Source of the DNA: UBA57 sp013378375 | GTDB lineage: Archaea > Thermoproteota > Nitrososphaeria > Nitrososphaerales > UBA57 | DNA length: 23,515 bases | Reading direction: 5' to 3' | Assembly: GCA_013378375.1 (NCBI GenBank) | Contig: JACAFT010000016.1 | Location: 1-23,515, forward strand | Translations under genes and position numbers: made by a program | Part shown: in pieces, positions 1-7,394 of the stretch | Position numbering within the stretch: the first letter of the stretch is position 1 | Layout of the letters: the number at the start of each line of letters is the position of its first letter | The notes under the pieces: model-generated | What the model saw: the letters and a program-made list of their open reading frames with translations, nothing else | Told to the model about the DNA's origin: nothing | Database searches by the model: none

Positions 1-1073
1 TAACTTACTAAACTTTCTTGAATTGTTTTTATTTCTATCTTATTTTCTATTCCGAACGCAATTGCCCCGATGTTTGAGGCTTCGATTTCCTTTATCCTGA
101 TTATCGCAAGAGAAACTGATTCTGCGAACGCATCCCAGACAAACGCTCTGTTGAATTTCTTGTATTCGTGCTTTTTTATGTTACTTTCTAATACTGATAT
201 GTTGTCGGCATCATTTGTAAAAGACGTTGGTATGAGTTTATTGTATGATGTTGTTTCAAGTACTCTTATTGCGGCTTCAACGTTTTCTGCCATTATCATT
301 TTCTTTAATTTTATTGTGGATATGTCGAATGTAGGTTCAATTATTAGAGCTTTTATCTGATCATTTTCAAATTTCCATAATTTTGATCTTAACACTGCGA
401 GTATATTGTATGCATCAATGTAGTGAGAAATTACTGGCCGTAACTTTGAACCAACTGATTCGGTAAATGGAAGACTTGTTTTATCTAATTCTTGGAATAT
501 TTCTGACAGTTGAGTGAAATATGCTTTATCTATGTAGGCATCAAATATGTCTATGGTGGGATTTTCTTTGTAAATTCTTACTGCATCGTTTATGTCTTTG
601 CTGAATTCACTTCCTGATAGAGAATTTACTGCTTCCTGAAGATCGCCTGCAGTCAAAGCCTTTATGACAATGTCTCTTCTTCCTATCAGTTCTTCGGAGT
701 ATAGATCTACATACTCTCTTAATTCTTCATCAGATTTTCCCAATGCTTTTCCCTTAAGAATTATTTTTAAATTTCTTGCAATGTATTTTAGATAGTAAAT
801 TGACAGCAATTCACTTCCTGGTGAGATTTTCATCAATTTATAGTGAACATCTGATACATGCTCATTGCACGAATGTTCAATTTTCTTTGCAGTATATGGT
901 TCCTTGATTTTTGATACAGAATTATTATACGCTGTCGCTTTTAATTTAGTTATTAGTTCATCTATATCTAGTGATTCAGTTAACGCAGTTATTGTTGATT
1001 GATCTAATATAGTGCCTCTTAATGCATAAGATTTTGCAGCAGAATATGCATTATCTTCTAAAATCGTATTCAT
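1..1073 (-). CDS. atpC: A-type (archaeal V/A-type) ATP synthase subunit C, 3' end at window edge
   Basis: Reading the minus strand from the ATG at 1073 gives an uninterrupted frame of 357 codons to the window edge, starting MNTILEDNAYSAAKSYALRG. It is mostly helical and acidic, with the subunit C look of the V/A-ATPase family: an N-terminal YAYSA-like start, a central segment with LKIILKGKALG and a late block around YIDAYNILAVLRSKLWKF. Subunit C caps the central rotor stalk and links it to the membrane ring. The family is usually about 340-360 residues, so the gene is essentially complete; the last two bases seen (TA) could begin its stop codon. It starts 8 bp after the subunit H gene ends, so the two are co-transcribed. 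The identification is by family resemblance, not by an invariant motif. Confidence 0.8.
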   Translation of the reverse strand, partial: MNTILEDNAYSAAKSYALRGTILDQSTITALTESLDIDELITKLKATAYNNSVSKIKEPYTAKKIEHSCNEHVSDVHYKLMKISPGSELLSIYYLKYIARNLKIILKGKALGKSDEELREYVDLYSEELIGRRDIVIKALTAGDLQEAVNSLSGSEFSKDINDAVRIYKENPTIDIFDAYIDKAYFTQLSEIFQELDKTSLPFTESVGSKLRPVISHYIDAYNILAVLRSKLWKFENDQIKALIIEPTFDISTIKLKKMIMAENVEAAIRVLETTSYNKLIPTSFTNDADNISVLESNIKKHEYKKFNRAFVWDAFAESVSLAIIRIKEIEASNIGAIAFGIENKIEIKTIQESLVS

Positions 1074-1081
1074 AATTTATC

Positions 1082-1414
1082 TTATACACCTATAATCTTC
1101 TTTTTTACATCTTTTACTGCAGAATTAAATTTTGTATCGATCTTTTTTTGTAATTTTTCTCTATCTTGTTCGCCTTTCTTGATAATTTCTTTTGCCTTGC
1201 TTTCATCGTTTTTAATATTTTGAGAGACATTTTTTTCTTTGTCTTTGTTTGCATTTTGTAATATTTCATTTTTGATTTTTTCTACTTCAGTTTCTGTCAT
1301 TTTAATTAAATTTTCTTTTCTTTCAATTGATATTTCTTTAATTTCATCTAGATGCTTTTCAAAATCTATTAATGATTTTATAACATTTTCGACTTCAGAT
1401 TTTTGATCTTTCAT
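1082..1414 (-). CDS. A-type ATP synthase peripheral-stalk subunit H (coiled coil)
   Basis: A 110-residue, almost entirely helical, Lys/Glu-rich protein with one long predicted coiled coil from about residue 5 to 100. Its size and composition match the subunit H/G family that pairs with subunit E to form the stator stalks of archaeal A-type ATP synthases. Position directly before subunit C supports this: there are 8 bp between the genes on the same strand. No catalytic motif is expected or seen. The ATG at 1414 is preceded by a Shine-Dalgarno sequence (AAGGAG), unusual in this window. A coiled-coil protein of other function cannot be excluded from the sequence alone; context makes the ATPase role likely. 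Confidence 0.7.
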   Translation of the reverse strand: MKDQKSEVENVIKSLIDFEKHLDEIKEISIERKENLIKMTETEVEKIKNEILQNANKDKEKNVSQNIKNDESKAKEIIKKGEQDREKLQKKIDTKFNSAVKDVKKKIIGV

Positions 1415-1423
1415 TATAAAAAA

Positions 1424-1430
1424 CTCCTTA
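1424..1430 (-). promoter_or_regulatory. Shine-Dalgarno sequence for the subunit H gene
   Basis: On the minus strand TAAGGAG lies 9 nt before the ATG at 1414. It is the clearest ribosome binding site in the window and sits inside a presumed polycistronic message (PUA protein-NAC-subunit H-subunit C), as expected for an internal cistron. Genes at the head of transcripts here mostly lack one. Confidence 0.6.
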
Positions 1431-1447
1431 ATTCATACTATTTAATC

Positions 1448-1786
1448 TTATTTTAATTTTAATATTGCTTGAGCTAAATCGCCATTACTTTCTTCAAGTG
1501 AATTTTTTGCTATTTCTAGGCTGACATTTGCTTGTTGTGAAACTAATAATACGTCTTCCTCACTAATTTTACTATCTTCTTTAATTACTTCTTCTATATC
1601 ATTTCCCATAATTTGATACATATCTATTCCTTTACTCTTTAATTTTGATACTTGAGGAGATTTTATAATAATATCTTTTTCTTTTGTTTTAATTACTACT
1701 TCGCTAACTTCCGGCATTTCCTCTAAATTCAAACCCATTTTTTCAAGCATTCTTCTACTTTGTCTGTTGTCTAGTTTAAATCCCAT
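1448..1786 (-). CDS. nac: Archaeal nascent polypeptide-associated complex protein (NAC)
   Basis: This 112-residue protein is the archaeal homodimeric NAC, which binds ribosomes near the exit tunnel and shields emerging chains. Residues about 1-65 hold the NAC domain, with the typical opening of basic residues (NRQSRRMLEKMGLNLEEMPEV begins the family signature) and the short strand pattern EVVIKTKEKDIII. Residues about 72-112 form a UBA-type three-helix tail (SEEDVLLVSQQANVSLEIAK, then the NGDLAQAILKL helix). The length equals the family norm. It lies 40 bp after the PUA gene and 33 bp before the ATPase subunit H gene on the same strand, so a housekeeping operon is likely. Confidence 0.93.
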   Translation of the reverse strand: MGFKLDNRQSRRMLEKMGLNLEEMPEVSEVVIKTKEKDIIIKSPQVSKLKSKGIDMYQIMGNDIEEVIKEDSKISEEDVLLVSQQANVSLEIAKNSLEESNGDLAQAILKLK

Positions 1787-1826
1787 ATTCTAATTCACAT
1801 TTTCAATCTCATAAGTTTTTTCATTA

Positions 1827-2285
1827 TTATACATGTCTGACTTTTATTGCAGCTCCTTTATTAGATGATTTCATTATTAATGCTGTTGTTAATGCCTTTC
1901 CAACTCCAATTAATTCTTTTTTTGAATTGATTATTATTGCTTCAGATCTTGGAAAGATGTTATTTCCTGCATCAATAACATGTTTGCTAAATACTGATCC
2001 ATTTTCTTTGATAAATTCTCCAATATCATCCATTATTACTACTGAATTTATCATATAATTTGGATGTTCGAGTAATATTTTTGCTGCATTTATTGTTAAT
2101 GCATACGTGCCATTTGCTCTTACTGACGCAAATAATTCATCATCTACAAAAATGAATCTTAATCTATTTGTATTATGAGATAATTTGTATTTGATTTCTT
2201 TATTATTGAATAGTTGATTTGTATTATTTCCAAACAAATAATCCAACGTCATATGTATCTTATTTATAAAATAATCATTCTTCAA
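1827..2285 (-). CDS. PUA-domain RNA-binding protein
   Basis: A 152-residue protein whose C-terminal half (about residues 72-150) is a PUA domain: the core VIDAGNNIFPRSEAIIINS followed by GVGKALTTALIM is characteristic of archaeal stand-alone PUA proteins and of the PUA tails of archaeosine transglycosylases. The N-terminal half is unrecognised and may be the pre-PUA domain. PUA domains bind structured RNA, so a role in tRNA or rRNA modification or translation is likely but unspecified. It heads a minus-strand run with NAC and ATPase genes and is divergent from trm56, itself a tRNA gene. The ATG at 2285 has a TATA-like element about 29 nt upstream, consistent with a leaderless start. Confidence 0.85.
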   Translation of the reverse strand: MKNDYFINKIHMTLDYLFGNNTNQLFNNKEIKYKLSHNTNRLRFIFVDDELFASVRANGTYALTINAAKILLEHPNYMINSVVIMDDIGEFIKENGSVFSKHVIDAGNNIFPRSEAIIINSKKELIGVGKALTTALIMKSSNKGAAIKVRHV

Positions 2286-2294
2286 ACTATAATG

Positions 2295-2319
2295 ATTTAT
2301 AACGAATAATTATAAATAA
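2295..2319. promoter_or_regulatory. Overlapping divergent archaeal promoters (trm56 / PUA gene)
   Basis: The two start codons are only 42 bp apart (2285 minus, 2328 plus). Read on plus, TTTATAAC at 2295-2302 is centred about 29 nt before the trm56 TTG. Read on minus, TTTATAA at about 2311-2317 is centred about 29 nt before the PUA-gene ATG. Each TATA box therefore lies closer to the other gene's start, and both spacings suit transcription beginning at or a few bases before the start codon. This is seen by eye; transcription start mapping would settle it. Confidence 0.55.
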
Positions 2320-2327
2320 TTTACTCA

Positions 2328-2864
2328 TTGAAAATAACAATTTTAAGGCTAGGACACAGAATTCATAGAGATTATCGTATGACCACACATTGTGCTTTAG
2401 TTGCTAGAGCTTTTGGTGCCTCAGAGATGTATTATTGTGGAAATGAGGACGATAAATTAATATCAACAATAAATAAAATTAATAATTCTTGGGGTGGTGA
2501 ATTTACTCTTCGTTATGTTAGTAAATGGCGTCCATTGTTAAAAAAATATAAAAAAGAAAATTATTTTGTGATACTTTGTACAATGTATGGAGAAAATATT
2601 CCAAATTTGGAAAGTCAACTCCGTAAAAAATTTAAGACTAATAATATTTTAATTGTAATTGGATCAGAAAAAATCCCATCTGAATTATTTGATTTTACAG
2701 ATATTAATATAGCAATTTCAAATCAACCTCATTCTGAAGTTGCAGCATTGGCAATTATTTTAGATCGTATTTATGGTGGGAAACAATTAAAATTTAATTT
2801 TAAAAATTCTAAAATTGATATTATTCCTAAAAAAAAGGGTAAAAAAGCAGTTTATAGTTTATAA
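2328..2864 (+). CDS. trm56: tRNA (cytidine(56)-2'-O)-methyltransferase Trm56
   Basis: The 178-residue product matches archaeal Trm56, a SPOUT-class methyltransferase that uses S-adenosylmethionine to 2'-O-methylate C56 in the T-loop of tRNA. The family opening ITILRLGHRIHRDYRMTTH, then ALVARAFGA, is present, and the knotted C-terminal part is recognisable as LIVIGSEKIPSELFDF followed by NQPHSEVAALAIILDR. The start is a TTG; there is no in-frame ATG upstream and the TTG opens directly into the conserved first strand. The 3' end overlaps the convergent leuB by 13 bp. Length is normal for the family. Only archaea carry this enzyme as the usual C56 modifier, which supports the taxonomic call. Confidence 0.95.
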   Translation: MKITILRLGHRIHRDYRMTTHCALVARAFGASEMYYCGNEDDKLISTINKINNSWGGEFTLRYVSKWRPLLKKYKKENYFVILCTMYGENIPNLESQLRKKFKTNNILIVIGSEKIPSELFDFTDINIAISNQPHSEVAALAIILDRIYGGKQLKFNFKNSKIDIIPKKKGKKAVYSL

Positions 2865-3886
2865 TTTCTTATAAAATTTTCAATATAGTTTCCAATTTTT
2901 TCTGTACTAGAATTTCCACCTAATTCTATCGTTTTTACATTGTTCTCTAAGCTTGATACTACTGCTTTGTGTATAATTTCCGATGCAATTTTACATTCAT
3001 TGTCATTTTTATAATCATAGAACCAATTCATCATCATTTTTATTGATAGTATCATTGCTATTGGATTAGCTATATTTTTTCCTGCTATATCTGGCGCTGC
3101 ACCATGAACAGGTTCAAATAATGCAAATTTTTCTCCGATATTTGCTGATGGGGCTAATCCTAATCCTCCAACAACTTGTGCAGCTTCGTCCGATAATATA
3201 TCGCCAAACATATTTGTTGTAACTATTACATCGAATTCTTTTGGATTTCTAATTAAATTCATTGCACATGCATCTACATATAATTCTGAATAATCAATAT
3301 TTTTGTAATGTTTTGAAACATTTTTTACGCAATTGGCAAATAATCCATCAGTTATTTTTAATACATTTGCTTTATGCACTGATGTAACTTTCTTTCTTCG
3401 ATTTTTTGCACAATTAAATGCATATTCTGCAATTCTTGTTGATGCTTTTTCACTTATAGTTCTTAAAGCAATTGCTTTATCGTCTATTTTAAATTCTTGT
3501 CCTTTGTAAAGATCTTCTGTGTTCTCTCTTACAATTAAGATATCTATATCATCTTGCAAGCTTTTTACTGTAGGAAATGATTTTGCTGGTCTTAGATTTG
3601 CATAAAGATCAAATAATTGTCTTATTTTTACTATAACGTCCATTGCGGTTTCGCCTACTGGAGCTTTTATACATGCGTCGGTATTTTTTATATCTCTAAT
3701 TGTTTGTTCTGATAGTGCGATTCCTTCTTCTTTTAATGCCTTGTCTCCTGCTTTTATTTTATATATTTCAAATTCAATATTGAGTTTGTTATTTATGCAT
3801 TCTATAATTTGAATACCGCATTTGGTAATTTCTGGACCAATCCCATCTCCGGGTATTACTGATAATTTATATTTCATATATTTCAC
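2852..3886 (-). CDS. leuB: 3-isopropylmalate dehydrogenase, archaeal (Sulfolobus-like) type
   Basis: A 344-residue beta-decarboxylating dehydrogenase. The fold markers are IPGDGIGPEI at the N-terminus, VKIRQLFDLYANLRPAK (substrate-binding Arg residues), VRENTEDLYKG, VTSVHKANVLK (catalytic Lys), the Asp-rich FGDILSDEAA and FEPVHGAAPDIAGKNIANP. The VGETAMDVIVKIRQ loop closely resembles the Sulfolobus 3-isopropylmalate dehydrogenase as I remember it, and Asp in APDIAG is the usual NAD-type residue. The likely reaction is NAD-dependent oxidation and decarboxylation of 3-isopropylmalate in leucine synthesis; homoisocitrate as an additional or alternative substrate cannot be excluded. The first of two close Met codons is favoured because GGTGA lies 5 nt before it. 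It follows a small hypothetical gene by 15 bp. Confidence 0.85.
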   Translation of the reverse strand: MKYMKYKLSVIPGDGIGPEITKCGIQIIECINNKLNIEFEIYKIKAGDKALKEEGIALSEQTIRDIKNTDACIKAPVGETAMDVIVKIRQLFDLYANLRPAKSFPTVKSLQDDIDILIVRENTEDLYKGQEFKIDDKAIALRTISEKASTRIAEYAFNCAKNRRKKVTSVHKANVLKITDGLFANCVKNVSKHYKNIDYSELYVDACAMNLIRNPKEFDVIVTTNMFGDILSDEAAQVVGGLGLAPSANIGEKFALFEPVHGAAPDIAGKNIANPIAMILSIKMMMNWFYDYKNDNECKIASEIIHKAVVSSLENNVKTIELGGNSSTEKIGNYIENFIRNYKL

Positions 3887-3901
3887 CTTTTGATTAAATT
3901 A

Positions 3902-4177
3902 CTAGTCTTTTTCTTTTTTAATAATATTATCCACTAATCCTATAATTCTGCTTATATCTTGCGGCTCTATTATTACATTGTTCTTTTTATTGTATTCTTG
4001 TTCTAAGTTTCTTCCTATTGCATGTGCATTATTTGTAGTAAATTCTGAATTATTGATTTTCTTTACAACCTCCTTGTTATTATTATCGTATAAAGTTAAT
4101 ATTACTTCTTTTGAATCAATGTTTGCTATTATTTTCCATTTTTTATCTTTAATTTCTATTTCATTATTATTTTTCAT
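3902..4177 (-). CDS. Hypothetical small hydrophilic protein upstream of leuB
   Basis: A 91-residue, strongly charged protein (many Lys, Asn, Glu, Asp) with no membrane segment, signal peptide or cysteine. I do not recognise a family. The first part alternates in a strand-like way (KKWKIIANIDSKEVILTLYD), the second is likely helical. It lies 15 bp upstream of leuB on the same strand, so the two are probably one transcript. The opposite-strand frame over the same DNA is hydrophobic and low in complexity and looks like its shadow, which is why this strand was chosen. A minus-strand TTTATTC at 4201-4207 sits about 27 nt before the ATG. Confidence 0.6.
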   Translation of the reverse strand: MKNNNEIEIKDKKWKIIANIDSKEVILTLYDNNNKEVVKKINNSEFTTNNAHAIGRNLEQEYNKKNNVIIEPQDISRIIGLVDNIIKKEKD

Positions 4178-4239
4178 AAACTTGATAATATTTTCCAGAT
4201 GAATAAACTTAACTACTTTAATTTATTGTCAATAATCGT

Positions 4240-5910
4240 TTGGATAAACTTGTAGATGTATTGATTATTGGTTCTGGTATTGCTGGTCAACGTGCAGCAT
4301 TGGAAGCTATATTACATTCTGACAAGGTAACAATATTATCTAAATTACCTGTTATGGATTCTCATTCAATTGCTGCTACTGGTGGTATAAATTCTGCTTT
4401 TAGTACTACTGACTCAAATTTTGATCATTTTGTCGATACAATAAAAGGTTCTGATTATCTTGCAGATCAGGATGCAGTGCATAAATTAGTAGATGGTTCT
4501 AATGATGAAATATTTTTTCTTGAACAAATTGGTGTAAATTTTGATAAAAATGATGATTTATTTGTATCTGCCAAACTTGGTGGTGCTAAATTTGCTAGAT
4601 CATTAAACTCTTCTAATGAAATTGGTTTAGTTATAATGAACAAACTATCAAAAGCCATTGATAATAGCAATGTTTCAGTATTAGAAAATTGGCAAGTTCT
4701 TGATTTAATTGTTAAGGATAATAGATGTTTTGGCGTAATTGCTTTGAATACTAATACTTTTGAGTTATGTGAATTTCGTTCTCATGCTACGATATTAGCT
4801 ACTGGTCCTGCTGGTTTTCTATATAGAAATACTACTAATTCAAATGTATGCACTGGAGATGGTTTTGCATTTGCATATAGGGCCGGTGCATTATTAAAAG
4901 ATATGGAATTTATACAATTCCATCCCACGTCTATTCTTGGTTCAAATGTTCTTGTTACTGAACGATCTCGTTCTGTTGGCGCTAAATTATTTAATAATAG
5001 AGGAGAAAGATTCATGAAAAAATATGCACCAGATAATTTTGAATTAGCGCCGAGAGATATTGTAACTAGATCGATTATTAATGAAATAAATAATGGATTT
5101 GGTTTTTACGACAATCAATATGGTGATTATGTTGAATTATCTTTTCTTGATATCGATACCGATGTTATTGATGAAAAATTATCTGACGTAAAAAAGTTAG
5201 CTCTATCTTCATCTAATATTGATATTTGTAATTCACCTTTGAAGGTTATTCCTGCACAGCATTATATGATGGGTGGGATTATGATTAATATTGATTGTCA
5301 AACTTCTATTGATGGACTTTATGCTGCTGGTGAATGTTCTTGTTCAAGTGTACATGGTGCTAATCGATTAGGAGGAAATTCTTTAATTGAATGTTTAGTT
5401 TTTGGAAAAATTGCAGGTAATCGTGCTAGTAACTATAACGCTACAAATAATTCATTTATTTTTGATATGTTTTCCTCTTATTCTTTACTTGTAAAAAATT
5501 TACTCGAGAGTAATAAATCTCCAAATATAGATTCTATTTCTAATAAACTTCGGACATTAATGACATCTAATGTTGGTATTTGTAGGGATGAACAATCTTT
5601 GAATGAAGCTATAAATACTATTCAATCTTTAAAACACAAATTTGACGACTCGTCTATTTATAAAATTTCAAATATTGATATTTGTAATTATTTTGAATTA
5701 CTTAATATGCTTGATATTTCTGAAATTATTGCCGTTTCTTCTTTAACACGAGAAGAGAGCCGTGGTTCTCATTATCGACTTGATTTTCCTTTACGTGATG
5801 ATGATAGGTGGCTCAAACATATATTGATTAATAAATCTATTAATGGACCTAATATTTCAATAGAAAAAGTTGTAATAAATGACTTAGAGCCTGCTTCTAG
5901 AAAATATTAA
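4240..5910 (+). CDS. sdhA: Succinate dehydrogenase/fumarate reductase flavoprotein subunit
   Basis: A 556-residue flavoprotein of the SdhA/FrdA family: FAD-binding GSGIAGQRAALEA at residues 11-23, the SHSIAATGGI block with His42 at the position that carries covalent FAD, the active-site HPT of IQFHPTSI, LVTERSR, APRDIVTRSI, AQHYMMGGI, and GANRLGGNSLIECLVFGKIA. The C-terminal helical domain ends with REESRGSHYRLDFPLRDD. His42, the two active-site His, the Thr-Glu pair and the Arg residues at APRD and GANR are kept. The usual RGEGG after TE is changed to RSVGA. L-aspartate oxidase (NadB) was considered, but NadB lacks the covalent-FAD His. It would oxidise succinate in the TCA cycle; no iron-sulfur or membrane subunit gene is adjacent. 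The start is a TTG. Confidence 0.82.
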   Translation: MDKLVDVLIIGSGIAGQRAALEAILHSDKVTILSKLPVMDSHSIAATGGINSAFSTTDSNFDHFVDTIKGSDYLADQDAVHKLVDGSNDEIFFLEQIGVNFDKNDDLFVSAKLGGAKFARSLNSSNEIGLVIMNKLSKAIDNSNVSVLENWQVLDLIVKDNRCFGVIALNTNTFELCEFRSHATILATGPAGFLYRNTTNSNVCTGDGFAFAYRAGALLKDMEFIQFHPTSILGSNVLVTERSRSVGAKLFNNRGERFMKKYAPDNFELAPRDIVTRSIINEINNGFGFYDNQYGDYVELSFLDIDTDVIDEKLSDVKKLALSSSNIDICNSPLKVIPAQHYMMGGIMINIDCQTSIDGLYAAGECSCSSVHGANRLGGNSLIECLVFGKIAGNRASNYNATNNSFIFDMFSSYSLLVKNLLESNKSPNIDSISNKLRTLMTSNVGICRDEQSLNEAINTIQSLKHKFDDSSIYKISNIDICNYFELLNMLDISEIIAVSSLTREESRGSHYRLDFPLRDDDRWLKHILINKSINGPNISIEKVVINDLEPASRKY

Positions 5911-5953
5911 TGTGGCTAACACTTTTATTTTATCTATATTAGCTATTTAATGT

Positions 5954-6964
5954 TTGACAAAGAAAGCTATAATAATTAATGGAGATGGCACTGGTCCAGA
6001 ATTAATTTCTTGCACAATGAAAATTCTTGAAGCAGTTAATCCGACTGGAATAGAATTTATTCAATGTGAAGCTGGATTTGAATCTTGGGAAAAAAACAAA
6101 GGACCTAGTTTGATTCCTCAACATACATTTGAATTATTGGAAAATAGTGACGCATGCCTTAAAGGACCAACTATTACTCCTACTGTTCCAGGTGCTCCTC
6201 GTAGTGTTGCTGTTACACTTCGACAAAAATTTGATCTTTACGCAAATGTTAGACCAATAAAAAGCCTTTCTGTTGATGAATCCAAATCTATCGAAATGCT
6301 TTGTATACGTGAAGGAACTGAAGGTATGTATAGTGGACTTGGATTTCAAATTGATAAAGATACTGCTATAACTATTAGAAAAATAACTAGATCTTCATGC
6401 ACTAGAATAGCAAAATTTGCTTTTGAATCTGCAAAAAATAGAAATTGGAAAACAGTTGTTCCGATTCATAAAGCAAATATTCTTCGCGAAACTGACGCTA
6501 TTTTTCTTGATGAGGTAAATAAAATTTCTAAAATGTATCCTGATATTGAAATAGAAGATTATTTTATTGATAATATGGCTCAGCAACTATATAAAAATCC
6601 TGAAAGATTTCATAATAAAGTCTTATTGAGTACAAATTTATTTATGGATATTATTTCTGAAGAAGCATCTGCTTTAATTGGTAGTATTGGAAATGTTTAT
6701 TCTGCAAATATTGGAGATAATTATGCAATGTTTGAACCTGCTCATGGAAGTGCTCCTAAATATAAAGGCAAAAATAAAATAAATCCTACTGCAACGATAC
6801 TATCTGCTGCGTGGATGCTTCAATATTTAGGAGATGTTAAATCTCGTAATGAGATCTTTGAAGCAACTGAACGTGTAATTTCCGAAGGCAAATCAGTTAC
6901 ATATGATCTTGGTGGTAATTCCAAAACTTCTGAAATGACATCCGAAATTATTAACTATTTATAA
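5954..6964 (+). CDS. icd: Isocitrate dehydrogenase (short form, NADP-type cofactor residues)
   Basis: A 336-residue beta-decarboxylating dehydrogenase: NGDGTGPEL at the N-terminus, APRSVAVTLRQKFDLYANVRP (Ser and Arg residues that hold isocitrate), IREGTEGMYSG, VPIHKANILRETD with the catalytic Lys, and FEPAHGSAPKYKGKNKINP. The Lys269-Tyr270 pair lies where the E. coli NADP enzyme has Lys344-Tyr345, whereas NAD enzymes carry Asp at the first of these; NADP specificity is therefore inferred. The enzyme would turn isocitrate into 2-oxoglutarate. At about 336 residues it has the compact length of NAD-IDH and homoisocitrate dehydrogenases rather than the roughly 415 of E. coli IDH. It follows sdhA by 43 bp. 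The start is TTG at 5954; an ATG at 5950 is out of frame. Confidence 0.82.
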   Translation: MTKKAIIINGDGTGPELISCTMKILEAVNPTGIEFIQCEAGFESWEKNKGPSLIPQHTFELLENSDACLKGPTITPTVPGAPRSVAVTLRQKFDLYANVRPIKSLSVDESKSIEMLCIREGTEGMYSGLGFQIDKDTAITIRKITRSSCTRIAKFAFESAKNRNWKTVVPIHKANILRETDAIFLDEVNKISKMYPDIEIEDYFIDNMAQQLYKNPERFHNKVLLSTNLFMDIISEEASALIGSIGNVYSANIGDNYAMFEPAHGSAPKYKGKNKINPTATILSAAWMLQYLGDVKSRNEIFEATERVISEGKSVTYDLGGNSKTSEMTSEIINYL

Positions 6965-7020
6965 TCATTATTTGAATCTCTTGTAATTCTAAGTAAATGA
7001 AATATTTGACAATTATAATG

Positions 7021-7028
7021 CTTATACG
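7021..7028 (+). promoter_or_regulatory. TATA-like element before the coiled-coil/guaA pair
   Basis: CTTATACG is centred about 28 nt upstream of the ATG at 7053, the spacing expected for a leaderless archaeal transcript. It would drive the small coiled-coil gene and, by overlap, guaA. Seen by eye only. Confidence 0.35.
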
Positions 7029-7052
7029 TTTCTTTTTAGCATATTATGTTGT

Positions 7053-7394
7053 ATGAGTTATTCTGAAGATAATTTAAAGAAAGCTGCAGATAAGAAAGAA
7101 TGGCTGGAGAAAAAAATTAACGATTTAGAAACTGAATTAACGAATTTACAAGAGACATTATCGGTCATTAATAATATTCTTAAATTATCTAGTTTTCAAC
7201 CTGCGCAATCTATTAAATCATTAAATCCTGACAGTACATCTCAAAATACATCAATTCCTCAAACATCGAATAATTCGTATAAAAAATCTTGTAATGTCTG
7301 TCAAGTAGAAATAGAAATGCGTAAAATTGACGATCGATGGGGTGCTTACGTTCTTAATAGTGAAAACCATCATCAATGTGATAATAATGAATAG
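7053..7394 (+). CDS. Hypothetical coiled-coil protein with a C-terminal Cys/His cluster
   Basis: A 113-residue protein with two parts. Residues about 5-48 form a coiled coil (heptad-like Leu/Ile spacing in KKINDLETELTNLQETLSVI). After a Ser/Thr/Asn/Gln-rich linker, the tail has CNVC, followed about 24 residues later by HHQC, which could make a single zinc site. I do not recognise the family. Its stop codon lies inside guaA: the guaA ATG at 7387 is 8 bp before the end of this frame, which implies translational coupling. A role tied to nucleotide metabolism is not shown. A DNA- or RNA-associated small zinc protein is one option. Confidence 0.65.
   Translation: MSYSEDNLKKAADKKEWLEKKINDLETELTNLQETLSVINNILKLSSFQPAQSIKSLNPDSTSQNTSIPQTSNNSYKKSCNVCQVEIEMRKIDDRWGAYVLNSENHHQCDNNE

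Noticed and set aside
70..360. Plus-strand frame of 96 residues at the window start
   Set aside because: It lies within the long open minus-strand frame of ATP synthase subunit C and has no recognisable domain; it is an opposite-strand shadow.
4240..5910. L-aspartate oxidase (NadB) as the identity of the flavoprotein
   Set aside because: The histidine that binds FAD covalently in SdhA/FrdA is present, and the C-terminal REESRGSHYR segment and GANRLGGNSL context fit SdhA at least as well; NadB lacks that histidine.
5950..5979. ATG start for the isocitrate dehydrogenase
   Set aside because: This ATG is in another frame and meets a stop after nine codons; the TTG at 5954 opens the conserved sequence.
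7327..7386. N-terminal extension of GMP synthase from an upstream TTG
   Set aside because: The twenty extra residues are an alternate frame of the preceding gene; the ATG at 7387 leads straight into the conserved start of the amidotransferase domain.
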